This document shows, piece after piece, positions 10,494 to 19,880 of a stretch of DNA of 37,223 nt (position 1 is the stretch's first letter; every line of letters starts with the position of its first letter). The notes beneath the pieces are model-generated. The model saw only the letters and a list, made by a program, of their open reading frames with translations. It did no database searches and was not told where the DNA came from. Made by a program: the position numbers and the translations under genes. This stretch comes from Trichomonas tenax (taxonomy: Eukaryota; Parabasalia; Trichomonadida; Trichomonadidae): the NCBI GenBank assembly GCA_023091735.1, contig JALKBU010000483.1:1-37223 (forward strand), in the 5' to 3' direction.

Positions 10494-11483
10494 TTATATT
10501 GTTGTATGGATCCATTTGTAATATCGTTTAGCTGCAAGCTGCTGTGATTGATATTCAACAGGATAGTCATCTGAAAGTGCAATCTGAACAACTAGGTCTT
10601 CATTATTTATTGAAAAATCGAAAATATCCGGGATTGAATACTCTTGAACCATCAAACTGAGATTGATTGAATATTTTTGCACCATTTCAATATACCCGGC
10701 TGTGATCATTCTTCCAACTAATAATTGTGGATATTCTGTAATATCATTGTTATTTTTGAGATGAATCCAATTTTCTGGAATTTTTAACGATGAAGACAGA
10801 GAATGCATCAAAAATTTTCTGAAATTCCATAATGTTTCATGCCCTGGAAACTCAAATAATTTTTTTGTATTTTGTTGTAATTCTTTCATCAAAATATCGA
10901 CACTTTTAGGAATAATGTGCTGATAGTATGAATATGCTGAGCTATCTGATGGATGTATTTGCGTCCAATTTTGAATCCACGAAATATCTTCAATATCATG
11001 TGAAAAATTATCATATAACCATATTCTATGAGTCCACAATAAGTAATTCCGTTGTCTTTTTGGTGTTAGAAAGTTACAAAACTCGTATTCTTGCTTAATC
11101 AAATTTGTTTCAGTTTTATAATTTAGTAATACTTCACGAATTCTAGCAAAAGCACCAGGGCACTTCGGGTTTAGTGTCAAACCTTTGTGACAAAGAGATA
11201 TTTCTTCTAATAAATCATATTTATATTGAGTTGTAAGCCTTTTTCTTAATATAAAAGGTCTCTCATCATGAGAACCAATTAGAACACCTATCAATGATGC
11301 CTTTTCTGGATTATTTTCGAGTTCTGCAATTGAAAATTTAGTAAGTTCTTTTAAAAATGACTTTGTTATTGCCATTTCATCACCCGATACAACATATTCA
11401 TCGGCGTCAGGAATATAGAAATCGGAAACTGCTTCAATGCTTTTTACTTTCTTTGTTTCCGCAATAAATTCATCAATCTTCAT
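10494..11483 (-). CDS. Protein prenyltransferase alpha-subunit repeat protein, PTAR1-like
   Basis: 329 residues, ATG at 11483. Three prenyltransferase alpha repeats are visible by their Trp/His/Arg-Trp signature: LLWTHRIWLYDNF (about 148-160), HPSDSSAYSYYQHII (177-191) and PGHETLWNFRKFL (213-225). An earlier degenerate one is LNPKCPGAFARIREVLL (104-120). The order and the GHETLW block fit PTAR1, the alpha-type partner that in animals joins the Rab geranylgeranyltransferase beta subunit to form GGTase-III, which adds a second lipid to SNAREs such as Ykt6. Length is a little under that of human PTAR1. Farnesyltransferase alpha or RabGGT alpha are alternatives, less likely because the repeats are few and divergent. 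Three GTCATGTAAA/GTCATGCAAA words lie upstream on the coding strand. Confidence 0.75.
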   Translation of the reverse strand: MKIDEFIAETKKVKSIEAVSDFYIPDADEYVVSGDEMAITKSFLKELTKFSIAELENNPEKASLIGVLIGSHDERPFILRKRLTTQYKYDLLEEISLCHKGLTLNPKCPGAFARIREVLLNYKTETNLIKQEYEFCNFLTPKRQRNYLLWTHRIWLYDNFSHDIEDISWIQNWTQIHPSDSSAYSYYQHIIPKSVDILMKELQQNTKKLFEFPGHETLWNFRKFLMHSLSSSLKIPENWIHLKNNNDITEYPQLLVGRMITAGYIEMVQKYSINLSLMVQEYSIPDIFDFSINNEDLVVQIALSDDYPVEYQSQQLAAKRYYKWIHTTI

Positions 11484-11500
11484 TTTGACAAATAATCGAT

Positions 11501-11611
11501 TTTACATGACGTATTTCAGTTCATATAACTTTACGAGTCAAAAAATATTTGTAAACATGTATATTTATAAGTTTACATGACATATTTTGTTTTGTAAATG
11601 TTTGCATGACA
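11501..11611 (-). promoter_or_regulatory. Upstream region of the PTAR1-like gene with three CATGTAAA words
   Basis: On the coding strand TGTCATGCAAA (11601-11611), TGTCATGTAAA (11572-11582) and GTCATGTAAA (11501-11510) lie 17 to about 120 bp before the ATG. No standard TCAYTWY initiator is seen closer to the start, so the nearest word may do that job. The same word precedes the next gene and the GTPase-activating protein gene. Confidence 0.45.
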
Positions 11612-11718
11612 AATTTTTCTCATTTGTTTGTTTTGCAATAATGATTGTACCTTTATTATTAAAACTTTATAAGTATTAACAATAATTAAATATGAAATAT
11701 ATAACAACAAATAAAAGC

Positions 11719-13011
11719 TTATGAAGTCTGAACAGCTTCCATTTGAGAATCATCAACAATTGCAATTCCTCCGTCTGAAGGCTGTTCATCTTTCGATAAT
11801 GGAATATAGTTGGAATTCATTGAAGACATTAGTGCGTATACCATTGCTAAGCCGAGCACACCGTAAACAGTGACAAGGGAATCATTCGTAATAAATTTGA
11901 GGAACATTGCATTTCCAAGTGGAACAAATTCGAAGAAAATAGCAACGCAGATATTAATTAATTGGAGCGTCATGAACAAGATGAATCTGTTAATGAATTG
12001 GAGCTTATAGTAATAGAAAGCAGAGCTTCCCAAATAAATCAATAAAATGACTTCTATAATCATTCCTGCGATAACACAATTTGTGTAAAATGATATATTG
12101 CTGTTGAATTTCTTAAGCATCATAACTGTGTCAAATGAGTACAAAGCAACAAGGAATATTTCAAGTATTTGTTGCCCGAACTTAACGAAATTCACTAACT
12201 GGAAAGAAAAGAAGAATCGTGCAAAATTGAAGATAACATGTGAAAAGAAGAGTTGATAATGGTGAATAACATCGAATGACTCAACAATGTAGTAAATAGG
12301 GATAGTTGCGATTCCAGAGATAACTCCAAAGATGACACAAATAGTTTTAGACTTCAAATCAGACGAAGGATCAAATTTCGAGATATATTGAGTGATGAGA
12401 ATAACAGAAGCGATTGGAAGAATGATTTTCGTGAGATCAACGCCAGTGAGCTGGTTAATATATTCATATGAGTAGAGAACTTTGATTGCATCGATGCTTT
12501 TTACTTCCGAGTTAACGTAGAAATGGAAATTAAATGCATCAAAGTCAGTGACATTATATTTCTCGAGAATAGTTATAGGAGATGATTCCTGCTCGCTGGC
12601 AACGAGATGTAAACGTGTACTAATTTTCGTTTCGTTGGACGCATCAATTGTATAGTTATTCTTGAGAGTAGAGATGAGTGTTTTCACAACGAGTTTTGTG
12701 TTGCTGTATATAGGATTTATGCGCCTGAATACGAGGTCTATCTTTATATTTCGCACGTTTGAATCGAGGCCGGTGAAATTTAACATAGCATTATACTTGA
12801 GGCTACCGGAGTACGAATCAATGGGTATTGTATAGACTTTGTTGTGTGTTGTTGAAGTGATTTCTTTGATAAAGAAAAATTGATAAATGCTGAGAGAGAT
12901 AATAAAAATCAAAAACTGTCCAATGACCCTTAAGCTAAGCCTATCAATGGCCAGAGAGCCGAAAACTGCACCAGAATCAATTCGTTTGTCAGCGTGAGAA
13001 TCGTCAAACAT
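11719..13011 (-). CDS. Eight-helix membrane protein, GOST family layout (Wntless/TMEM181-like)
   Basis: 430 residues, ATG at 13011. Hydrophobic segments are about 28-48, then 194-211, 223-243, 252-272, 276-294, 307-335, 339-362 and 379-397. This is one N-terminal anchor, a lumenal domain of about 145 residues, and a seven-helix bundle. The lumenal part is rich in beta-type sequence and has NFT, NYT, NET and NVT glycosylation sites. This is the plan of GOST proteins (Wntless, TMEM181, GPR107-like), which escort cargo between Golgi, endosome and plasma membrane. Wntless cargo (Wnt) is absent in protists, so the cargo is unknown. The C-terminal tail is short, acidic and cytosolic. The family call rests on topology rather than a diagnostic motif; an unrelated seven-helix protein is possible. 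Confidence 0.6.
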   Translation of the reverse strand: MFDDSHADKRIDSGAVFGSLAIDRLSLRVIGQFLIFIISLSIYQFFFIKEITSTTHNKVYTIPIDSYSGSLKYNAMLNFTGLDSNVRNIKIDLVFRRINPIYSNTKLVVKTLISTLKNNYTIDASNETKISTRLHLVASEQESSPITILEKYNVTDFDAFNFHFYVNSEVKSIDAIKVLYSYEYINQLTGVDLTKIILPIASVILITQYISKFDPSSDLKSKTICVIFGVISGIATIPIYYIVESFDVIHHYQLFFSHVIFNFARFFFSFQLVNFVKFGQQILEIFLVALYSFDTVMMLKKFNSNISFYTNCVIAGMIIEVILLIYLGSSAFYYYKLQFINRFILFMTLQLINICVAIFFEFVPLGNAMFLKFITNDSLVTVYGVLGLAMVYALMSSMNSNYIPLSKDEQPSDGGIAIVDDSQMEAVQTS

Positions 13012-13080
13012 TTATTATTTACATGTCAAATTTTTTGACTGAGAAATACATGTCACATTTTCTCACATTGCTTGTTTACG
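13012..13080 (-). promoter_or_regulatory. Promoter region of the GOST-like gene with CATGTAAA words
   Basis: On the coding strand GACATGTAAA (13018-13027) lies only 6 bp before the ATG. GTGACATGTATT lies at about 13045-13056 and GTCACGTAAAC at about 13073-13083. The nearest copy overlaps the place where an initiator would be expected. Confidence 0.45.
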
Positions 13081-13240
13081 TGACAGAAAATATTTTTTAT
13101 CAAGAAAAAACAAAATTCATAAAGAATTGAAATCACAAAAGCACTTTTTGCAGTTACCTTTGATTCGGTAAATGCAGAGCATGAAATATATATGGTTTTG
13201 GAAAAACAATATAATTTAATATTTATAGAAATAATATTTC

Positions 13241-16200
13241 TTATGCGCGCTGACCACGGCTGAAGAGAATCATAGTGATGTCTGGGTTCTGAGAGTTCAT
13301 AGCAAGCTTACCAGGTGTGTTACCAGCGTTATCGGCAACGTCTGTCAAAGCGTAGTTGTCGAGCAAGATTCTGCAGGCCTCGACGTTCTGTGTTTCGATA
13401 GCTGTGTGGAGGAGTGTCTTGTTTTCGCTGTTTCTGATCTGCGTTGAAACACCCCATGAAAGGATGGCCTTGAGGAGCTCGTTTTGGCCTGTGTGGATGA
13501 CAGCATGGATGAATGTATTGCCATTTTCATCGAAGTGAGACATATCAGCACCGTAAGCGATAAGGATTTGGACAATCTCCGGATTCTTCAGAAGAACAGC
13601 ATCATCAATTGGCATTCTCATTGTTGACTTGTTGAGCTTGTTCTGGTTCGCGCCGTACTTGAGAAGAACCTTAACCATTTCAGCATCGCTGTTGAGAACT
13701 GCGACGTGGAGTAATGTGAAGCCTTCTTCGTTTCTGATGTTTGGTGAAGCACCAGCTTCAAGAGCAGCCTGCATCATCTCAATTCTGTTTCTGCGGTATG
13801 AAATTCTGATCATTTCGACTGCAAGCTTGAGGATGATGTCTCTCTTGACTCCTGTGTCCTCGGACTGGATAGCTGTCTTGATGGCTTCTGTAGCAGATTG
13901 ACCGAGGACCTTCTGTGTGATATCAAGATTAAGGCCTGTTAAGACTGCTTGCATATTTTCAATTGTGCCTTCCCAGAGGGCCTTCTGGATCATTGGAATG
14001 TCAACTTTCTGAAGCATGAGCTGGAAGAGCGGTGCTGCGATCCTGTTAAATGCAGCTTCTAGCTTAGCTCTGTCTGTCTCTTGAAGGAGGGCCTGGTAAT
14101 CGAGCTGTTCGAGAGAAGCCATAAGGAACTGATACATTGTATAATGCCTTGAAACTTGAATGAACTTTCTGAGCTCTGCTGGTAAATATCTCTGTCCAAA
14201 CTTGATGACTTCCTTGAGAAGGTTCTTGTGGATTTCTTCAGAACGACGGCCACGAATTTCGGCAATTCTCTGTGGAAGGTTTGGCATGAAAGCGCCGAGA
14301 ATAGCAGTGTGGTTGTTGTTCGGGTAGACGTTAGCAAGGAACTGGCAAAGGTCATCATACTCGAGAACGTATGCAGCAGCGAATGCTGTGAAGTCCATAT
14401 CCTTGGCCGGCTGCATAACTCTGGCTGTGAAAATGAGCCATTTGATTGTATCGAGGTCTCTTCTCAAGACTGCCCATGTGAGGAGTGAGTTCTTGCCTGA
14501 CTTAAGGTATGGATGCAAGCCATACTCAAGCATTTGGCGAGCGAACTCGTATTCGCGTCTCATAAGTGGGCCACGGATAGCGTTGTAGGCCTGAGAAGGA
14601 GAGAACTTCGCACCTAATGAGAAGAAGTAGTTGACTAAGTCAACATTGGTCGAGTTTGAAGCTAATGTGAGTGGTGTATCTCTGTCATTGTTGAGCTCAG
14701 AGATGAGTGTTGGATCCTTGCAGAGCAATCTGATAACCTGGAGCTGGTTGTACTTGACAGCATAGTGCAATGGTGTGTTTCCATGAGCATCTCTGAGTCT
14801 GATCTGACCCGGCAATCTCACGAGATCGTAGATGATTTCCATAAGGCCCTTCTCGCAGGCGATGTGAATTGACGAAACTCTGTTCTTGTCACTAGCGAAT
14901 GGAGAAGCTTCGTTTCTCAAAAGGAATCTGAAGGCTTCGCAGTTACCCTCAAGAACAGCATAGTTGATTGGTGGAATGCCATCGAAGTCAACGAAGTTAA
15001 CGCTAGCGCCATGTTCGACAAGGAAAGCGAGGAATGGACCCTTGGAGTGCTGGCATGCATATGAGAATGGTGTTCTTCCGAAGTTATCAACTTCGTTGTA
15101 GTGAACGTTCTGAATGTTATCAAGACGTTCAACATTGTCGCAATCGCCTACAATAGCAATGTGGTGGATTGGTGTCTGCTTGTTGTTATCTTCGGCGTTG
15201 ATGTTGGCGCCCTTCTGGACGAGATAGTCAACAAGGGAGATGAGGTTATGACGGCAGAAAACGTGCAAAATTGTTTCGTTGTTTGGCAATGGAGCATCAA
15301 TCTTCTCACCGAGCTTGATAGCCAAGACGATGATATGGGCCATCATTGATATATCGATGTTAGTACCATTCATTTCGAAGTCGTCATCTGGCTGACGGTT
15401 GAAATCTGTTTGGATGTATCTGGAGAAGTCAATGTGCTTACCTTTGGACTCAGAGAGGTTTGTGAGTGATATAATGTATTGGAAGAATGACTGATAGGAT
15501 GTGAAGAAGTCTCTACGAGCATTATGCCTCATAAGAACTTCAACCATTCTCATGTTTCTTTTCTCGAAGGCAACAGCGAGTGCAGTCTTCCCTTGTGCAT
15601 CAACAGCATTGATTTCATCACCGCAGTCGATAAGATGCTCGACAACACGCGTCAAGTATTCATAGCGCATCTGTGTTGTCTTGGATTTGACAATTGAGAT
15701 CTGGGGTGTTGCCGCAAGAGAATATATCAAGTTTGGATGAGAGATATCCAATGTTGTCCTTGCAGCATCGTATTCGAAAAGAACTTCAAGGTTCATGATC
15801 ATGCCTGCATTGATAGCATGATAGATAGGTCTGTGGCCGCAGTTGTCCTCTTCATCGATATCGATGATACCTTCACCTTTTTCGATGACGAATCTGAGAA
15901 TTTCTGGTGGTGAGAATCTTGTGCAGATCTGAAGTATAGCGTTTGAAGAATAGAGAATCTGGAAGAGTGGAATATCTTCTTCATGGACTTCGACTTCGTC
16001 ATCGACAGCACCGAAGAACAACAAGATCTGTGCGATGATCGTAAATCCACGCTCATTGGCCTCTGCAACAAGTGTGCGACCATTGTATAAAGCGGCAGGG
16101 TTAGCACCCATGATCAACAAGAAGAAAACAGCAAGTGGATCACCGCTGATGATTGCGTTATTGAGGACATCCGGATTTGTTGGGTCTGCTCCGTACTGGA

Positions 16201-17572
16201 TAAGCATAATGGCGGCTTTGAAGTGCTCTTCGAATGTTTCAACATCAAGAAGGGCGGAAATATCGTCAAGGACCGAAGGAACATCACCAGCTTCGAGTGG
16301 GAATGAAAACTCTGGATTAGCTGATGCAGCAGCCATCAATGGTGTCTGGTCACCAAACATCATTTCAACATTGGTCTTATGTGTGTCGAGAACCAATTTC
16401 ATGATATCTGTGTTATTAAATGAAGCTGCGCAATGAAGAATTGAATATCCTTCAGCAAACATTGGAGTGTCATTTCTGATCAGGGCCTCGATTGCACGTG
16501 GATCGCCAGAACGTACAAGAAGTTCAGCAGGTGTGGAGCCATCTCTTGCTTCTGTTGACAAACTTGCACCGCTGTGGATTAACTTCATGAAAATGAATTC
16601 ATCGTATGGCTTGTGGTCGGCACAGTAGTGGAGCATTGAGTAGCCCTTCTGGTCGAGAGCATTGATGTCCTTTAGATTGTCAATGAAGCGATTGATTGCT
16701 TCGATAGAAGAGTTTTCGATTGCTGTCTTGAACGGCATTTCGCTTCCACCAAGGAGTGGGTTAGCACCGTGCTCCAAGAGATAGTCCACCATGTTGATTT
16801 CATCGCGCTGAATGGCAAAAACAAGTGGTGTGTAACCGATTTCATCTGGTTGATTGACATCTTCACCAATCTTTATGAAATACTCAAGAAGCTCCTGATT
16901 CGAGAGGAGGATTGCTGTATTGATGTGATGACTCGATTCGCGGCCTGATTGTTTGTTCATCAAGTAAACAACGATGTCTGTGTGCTTATTTTGAATGGCG
17001 CAGTTGATAGCATCGTCGCTGGATGTGATTTCAGCAAGAACTTGCTCGTAGTAAAGCTCGAAGAGTGTTTGGACGGAAGATAAAATTCCAGAGTGAACTG
17101 CGATATAAAATGGTGAATGCCCTTGTGAGTCCGTCTTGTAGGAGCAGATCTTGTTCTGTAAAATGATCCTTAAGAGGGCGTTATCCGGCATTTCGAGAGC
17201 TTTCGTTAAAAGATTCTTGTCGCTGTTATCAACGGAGTTGAAATTGATGCCCTTTCTCATGAAGAACTTGATGAGGGATGGAATGTTCGGTGAGTAGCCG
17301 AGAAAATGAATTGGCTCTCTTCCGAAATCATCAACATCTGTGAAATCAGCACCTTTAGCCGACAAGTACCCCATGCACCTCAATGCACCGTAGAAGACGC
17401 AGATTGATACAAGCGGAGGCTGATCTTGAAGTATTTTCTCCGTAGCGCTTGGTTTATAATACTGGGTCGGGAATGAGTAGAGAGGGAATACACTGGGACA
17501 CAACTTCGCAAATTCGCGATCATTGTCTTCCTGTATTAAAGCGATTAATTTTTGTGCAGATTCAGAATTCAT
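13241..17572 (-). CDS. Giant ankyrin-repeat protein, 1443 residues
   Basis: I choose the ATG at 17572; the longer frame reaching 17581 begins with GTG. From about residue 40 to 1040 it is a long series of ankyrin repeats with typical G-TPLH/PI-A, N-(E)-LL-GA-N cores (for example TPIHHIAIVGD, TPLHYAVKYNQ). A block of about 200 residues (1050-1250) has no ankyrin signature; it looks all-helical and includes a basic patch (IRGRRSEEIHK). Four more clear repeats follow (NEEGFTLLHVAV, ENGNTFIHAVI, ENKTLLHTAIE, NAGNTPGKLAM). No membrane helix, kinase or SOCS-type domain is visible. Trichomonads have very large ankyrin families, mostly of unknown role. This one is longer than most and lacks the usual short N-terminal domain I associate with them. 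Its base composition is markedly richer in G and C than the surroundings, suggesting strong expression. Confidence 0.93.
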   Translation of the reverse strand: MNSESAQKLIALIQEDNDREFAKLCPSVFPLYSFPTQYYKPSATEKILQDQPPLVSICVFYGALRCMGYLSAKGADFTDVDDFGREPIHFLGYSPNIPSLIKFFMRKGINFNSVDNSDKNLLTKALEMPDNALLRIILQNKICSYKTDSQGHSPFYIAVHSGILSSVQTLFELYYEQVLAEITSSDDAINCAIQNKHTDIVVYLMNKQSGRESSHHINTAILLSNQELLEYFIKIGEDVNQPDEIGYTPLVFAIQRDEINMVDYLLEHGANPLLGGSEMPFKTAIENSSIEAINRFIDNLKDINALDQKGYSMLHYCADHKPYDEFIFMKLIHSGASLSTEARDGSTPAELLVRSGDPRAIEALIRNDTPMFAEGYSILHCAASFNNTDIMKLVLDTHKTNVEMMFGDQTPLMAAASANPEFSFPLEAGDVPSVLDDISALLDVETFEEHFKAAIMLIQYGADPTNPDVLNNAIISGDPLAVFFLLIMGANPAALYNGRTLVAEANERGFTIIAQILLFFGAVDDEVEVHEEDIPLFQILYSSNAILQICTRFSPPEILRFVIEKGEGIIDIDEEDNCGHRPIYHAINAGMIMNLEVLFEYDAARTTLDISHPNLIYSLAATPQISIVKSKTTQMRYEYLTRVVEHLIDCGDEINAVDAQGKTALAVAFEKRNMRMVEVLMRHNARRDFFTSYQSFFQYIISLTNLSESKGKHIDFSRYIQTDFNRQPDDDFEMNGTNIDISMMAHIIVLAIKLGEKIDAPLPNNETILHVFCRHNLISLVDYLVQKGANINAEDNNKQTPIHHIAIVGDCDNVERLDNIQNVHYNEVDNFGRTPFSYACQHSKGPFLAFLVEHGASVNFVDFDGIPPINYAVLEGNCEAFRFLLRNEASPFASDKNRVSSIHIACEKGLMEIIYDLVRLPGQIRLRDAHGNTPLHYAVKYNQLQVIRLLCKDPTLISELNNDRDTPLTLASNSTNVDLVNYFFSLGAKFSPSQAYNAIRGPLMRREYEFARQMLEYGLHPYLKSGKNSLLTWAVLRRDLDTIKWLIFTARVMQPAKDMDFTAFAAAYVLEYDDLCQFLANVYPNNNHTAILGAFMPNLPQRIAEIRGRRSEEIHKNLLKEVIKFGQRYLPAELRKFIQVSRHYTMYQFLMASLEQLDYQALLQETDRAKLEAAFNRIAAPLFQLMLQKVDIPMIQKALWEGTIENMQAVLTGLNLDITQKVLGQSATEAIKTAIQSEDTGVKRDIILKLAVEMIRISYRRNRIEMMQAALEAGASPNIRNEEGFTLLHVAVLNSDAEMVKVLLKYGANQNKLNKSTMRMPIDDAVLLKNPEIVQILIAYGADMSHFDENGNTFIHAVIHTGQNELLKAILSWGVSTQIRNSENKTLLHTAIETQNVEACRILLDNYALTDVADNAGNTPGKLAMNSQNPDITMILFSRGQRA

Positions 17573-17590
17573 TTTTGGCACTTTTTTGAA
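17573..17590 (-). promoter_or_regulatory. CAAAAAAGTGCCA box abutting the ankyrin gene start
   Basis: On the coding strand CAAAAAAGTGCCA (17576-17588) ends four bases before the ATG. The related CAAAAAGTGACA precedes the kinase and CAAAAAGTGTCA precedes the transposase relic. No standard initiator is visible at this gene. Confidence 0.4.
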
Positions 17591-17816
17591 AAATTCATCC
17601 CCTCAATACCATTCATTTTTTGCATCTCAAATCAAAAACTCGACCTCAGGTTTTTAAAATCCCATATTCAATTCATGAAATCAAAGAAGATCAGCACAAT
17701 TGCACGCTTCTTATTATGCGTTTCATTAGAAAATGATATCAACTTTTGGAAAAAATAAAATCGATTTCATATTTATGTGTTTACTTATTTGCCATTAATA
17801 GATAAAGTTACCATAA

Positions 17817-18014
17817 CTATTTCTGAGTTCTGTTGTATGCAGTAGTCTTGGATAGTATATCCATCTTCAAATTTCTTGCGTATACTAAATTCACTTTATT
17901 CGAATGGATTCCTGTTTTTTGTTCAATCTCTGCTTTGAGAGATTCTTCTCTTGAAGTGGGGTCGTAATCGATGGCAACATGCTTTCCATTAAGTGTCTTT
18001 ACAAAGAGAGACAT
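17817..18014 (-). CDS. Divergent ubiquitin-like protein, 65 residues
   Basis: The ATG at 18014 is preferred over one 24 bases upstream. It gives the ubiquitin-like start MSLFVKTLNGK, and a strong initiator (TCATTTTACT) lies 3 bp before it, inside the longer frame. The N-terminal half follows the ubiquitin fold closely: FVKTLNGK, then LKAEIEQKTGIHSNKVNLVYA where ubiquitin has [21 protein letters not shown]. The C-terminal part (LSKTTAYNRTQK) stops before the last strand, and there is no diglycine tail. It therefore cannot be conjugated like ubiquitin as read. It may be a free regulatory Ubl or a truncated gene. It is divergent from the long ankyrin gene only in position; both lie on the minus strand. 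Confidence 0.7.
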   Translation of the reverse strand: MSLFVKTLNGKHVAIDYDPTSREESLKAEIEQKTGIHSNKVNLVYARNLKMDILSKTTAYNRTQK

Positions 18015-18016
18015 CG

Positions 18017-18026
18017 AGTAAAATGA
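18017..18026 (-). promoter_or_regulatory. Initiator of the ubiquitin-like gene
   Basis: TCATTTTACT on the coding strand matches TCAYTWY. The A of TCA lies about 10 nt from the chosen ATG, a normal trichomonad leader length. It would exclude the upstream ATG at 18038 from the mRNA. Confidence 0.55.
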
Positions 18027-18039
18027 TTTTAACTTCACA

Positions 18040-18828
18040 TTTGAGTATTTATTTGAAAAAAAAAATGATTTTTTTCTTCCTTAATTTATTTACCAAATTC
18101 ACATCAGCAGTTTCAACGAAAACTAAACCCTGAGTTAAATAATACACTGTTTTGTGTGGCAACAAGCCATAGTGTAGAGTGTCAGATTGTCAAAATTTGA
18201 GAAAATGTGTCATTTCATGTAAAATGAAATTTGTCAAAATAAAAAAGGGGGAATATCATATTGAAATTTATGTCTAAAATTTACTTCCTGATACCAAAAC
18301 AGTCTTAAGACAAAGCTCCTAAACACAACAAAATATTCGGGTCTGCCTTTCTTTTCAACGGTATACATGAAGAACTTAAATATACAGTGTGATTGAACTT
18401 CATTTCAAAAATTGACAGGTGGTTGAAATATACCCAAGAGTCTCAATTCCAGCAGAATGCCAAGCAAAAAATGATAGATATGCTATTGCAAGTGCTGGAG
18501 CACGGTGTCAGCTCTCATTGTTCCCAGAATTGAGGCACTCTGCTTGATTTCTTTCCAGCGAATTGTGATCATTTGTCAATTATAAAATCAGCTGAAATGT
18601 AGTTAAATTAAATTGTTTTAAATAATCATTTGCTTTCAAATCTAGTGTGTTTCTATTTCATTTTCAAAATATATTTTGAAAATTTGTAAATCAAATAATC
18701 AGTCAAAATTAATTAAATAAATATATTCTAAAGAACTATGTATTTTCAAATATAATTTGTTTTGATTTCAAATACAAAATGTATTTTGTTCATTTTTTTA
18801 GGCTGCAAAATGTCAGTATTCAATTCTT
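18040..18828. other. AT-rich spacer with palindromes; no gene recognised
   Basis: No gene seen. At 18437-18540 CTCAATTC and GAATTGAG are about 75 bp apart in inverted order inside a GC-richer patch, which could fold. 18660-18683 is a perfect 24-bp palindrome (half-site ATTTTCAAAATA). Around 18200, TCATTTCATGTAAAATGAAA is nearly palindromic and carries the CATGTAAA word. Confidence 0.5.
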
Positions 18829-19200
18829 CAACGAGCAGCTCCATAACCAGTCCTTTTCTTGCTAAGCTGAGCGACGGTTTTTCTCCTTACCTGTAGCTGA
18901 TTCATTCCCTTCCAAACAGTCTCCGGAGCTGCTCTTTTCAGTCCTGATTAGATCTAAGATTTGAAATTCTTTAACAGCAATACATATGTTTTGTTGTTTC
19001 TTATGAATTCACACTCCGTTTTTAATAGAATGATAGTACAATGGATTCAATAATTACATTTTCCCCCTAGAATATATTTCGATTTGGTAAAATATATCGA
19101 ATTAAACAAAGTTAAATTTATAGAAATCAGTGAAATACTATGCAAAGCAGATTGGTGGGTAATATACATACATATTCCGCAATTTAAATAATCAAAAGGA
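18829..19200 (-). repeat. Dispersed repeat, copy B (minus strand)
   Basis: It is the reverse-strand counterpart of 6180-6552, with the same landmarks and the same abrupt end after GCTGCTCGT. The FIRNNKTYVLL reading is present, followed by a stop. The two copies differ by many substitutions and small indels, including different spacing between the CTAATC and TAAGGAGAAA landmarks, so they are old. Within it GAGCAGCTCC (18833-18842) and GGAGCTGCTC (18925-18934) form an inverted pair. Confidence 0.7.
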
Positions 19201-19880
19201 ATATATCAAAAATAGACTGATTTGTTTTGCTAACAACTTACATTTATCATTTCCTGTTAAATTAAGTTCAAAAGCACTTATATAACTATAATAATATTTT
19301 TTGATTATATGTGGAAAAGTTATAATCTAAACAATATTGATTTTTATGAGTATGCAACTATAGTCTGTTTTAATACATTATTTATTTTATCAATACGATA
19401 AATGTTTGTATAAAATGTCGAAAATTAAAAATACGAAGATTTTTGAGTTTTGCTCCTCAAATTCTCAAAGACTTTAATTATTTCTTCATCATTCCAATGT
19501 GAGGCAAAATCTACGTTATAACTTGCTATTAGCTTGTTTGTAATGAACTTATGAGCCACGCATTTTTTCGTGCAAAAATGAGACTCCCATTCTTATGCTT
19601 TAATTCGCGTACCACTGTGTTATGCTTTACCTATTAAATATAAATCTAGCTTTTAAATTAGGTATTACGCTGAAAGTAAATATATGAAAAAAATATCGAG
19701 TTATTCTCTAAAATTATGAAATAATTATACAACTTGGCTAGTAGACACTGTTTGTGATAGCTTCTATTACTTTTTCCGAAATGCGCGCCAAAAAGTAAAA
19801 AAGTGTCATTTATTTTCTGCTCACTCGCCCTCTCTACCTCTCTCTCGATCAGACCTAATCACTCACTCCACTCTACCTCA
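19201..19880. other. Spacer before the PolB remnant
   Basis: Mostly AT-rich with no gene. TAAAAAAGTGTCATTTATTT (19795-19814) looks like the CAAAAAGTGTCA promoter box seen before the transposase relic. It is followed by a pyrimidine-rich stretch (CTCGCCCTCTCTACCTCTCT) that joins the PolB fragment at about 19881. The pyrimidine stretch does not continue the polymerase protein, so it probably marks the truncation junction. Confidence 0.45.

Noticed and set aside
16035..16436. 133-codon plus-strand frame inside the ankyrin gene
   Set aside because: An antisense shadow of a strongly coding region; no initiator and no family resemblance.
17573..17581. Longer ankyrin frame starting at 17581
   Set aside because: It begins with GTG; the ATG three codons later is the plausible eukaryotic start.
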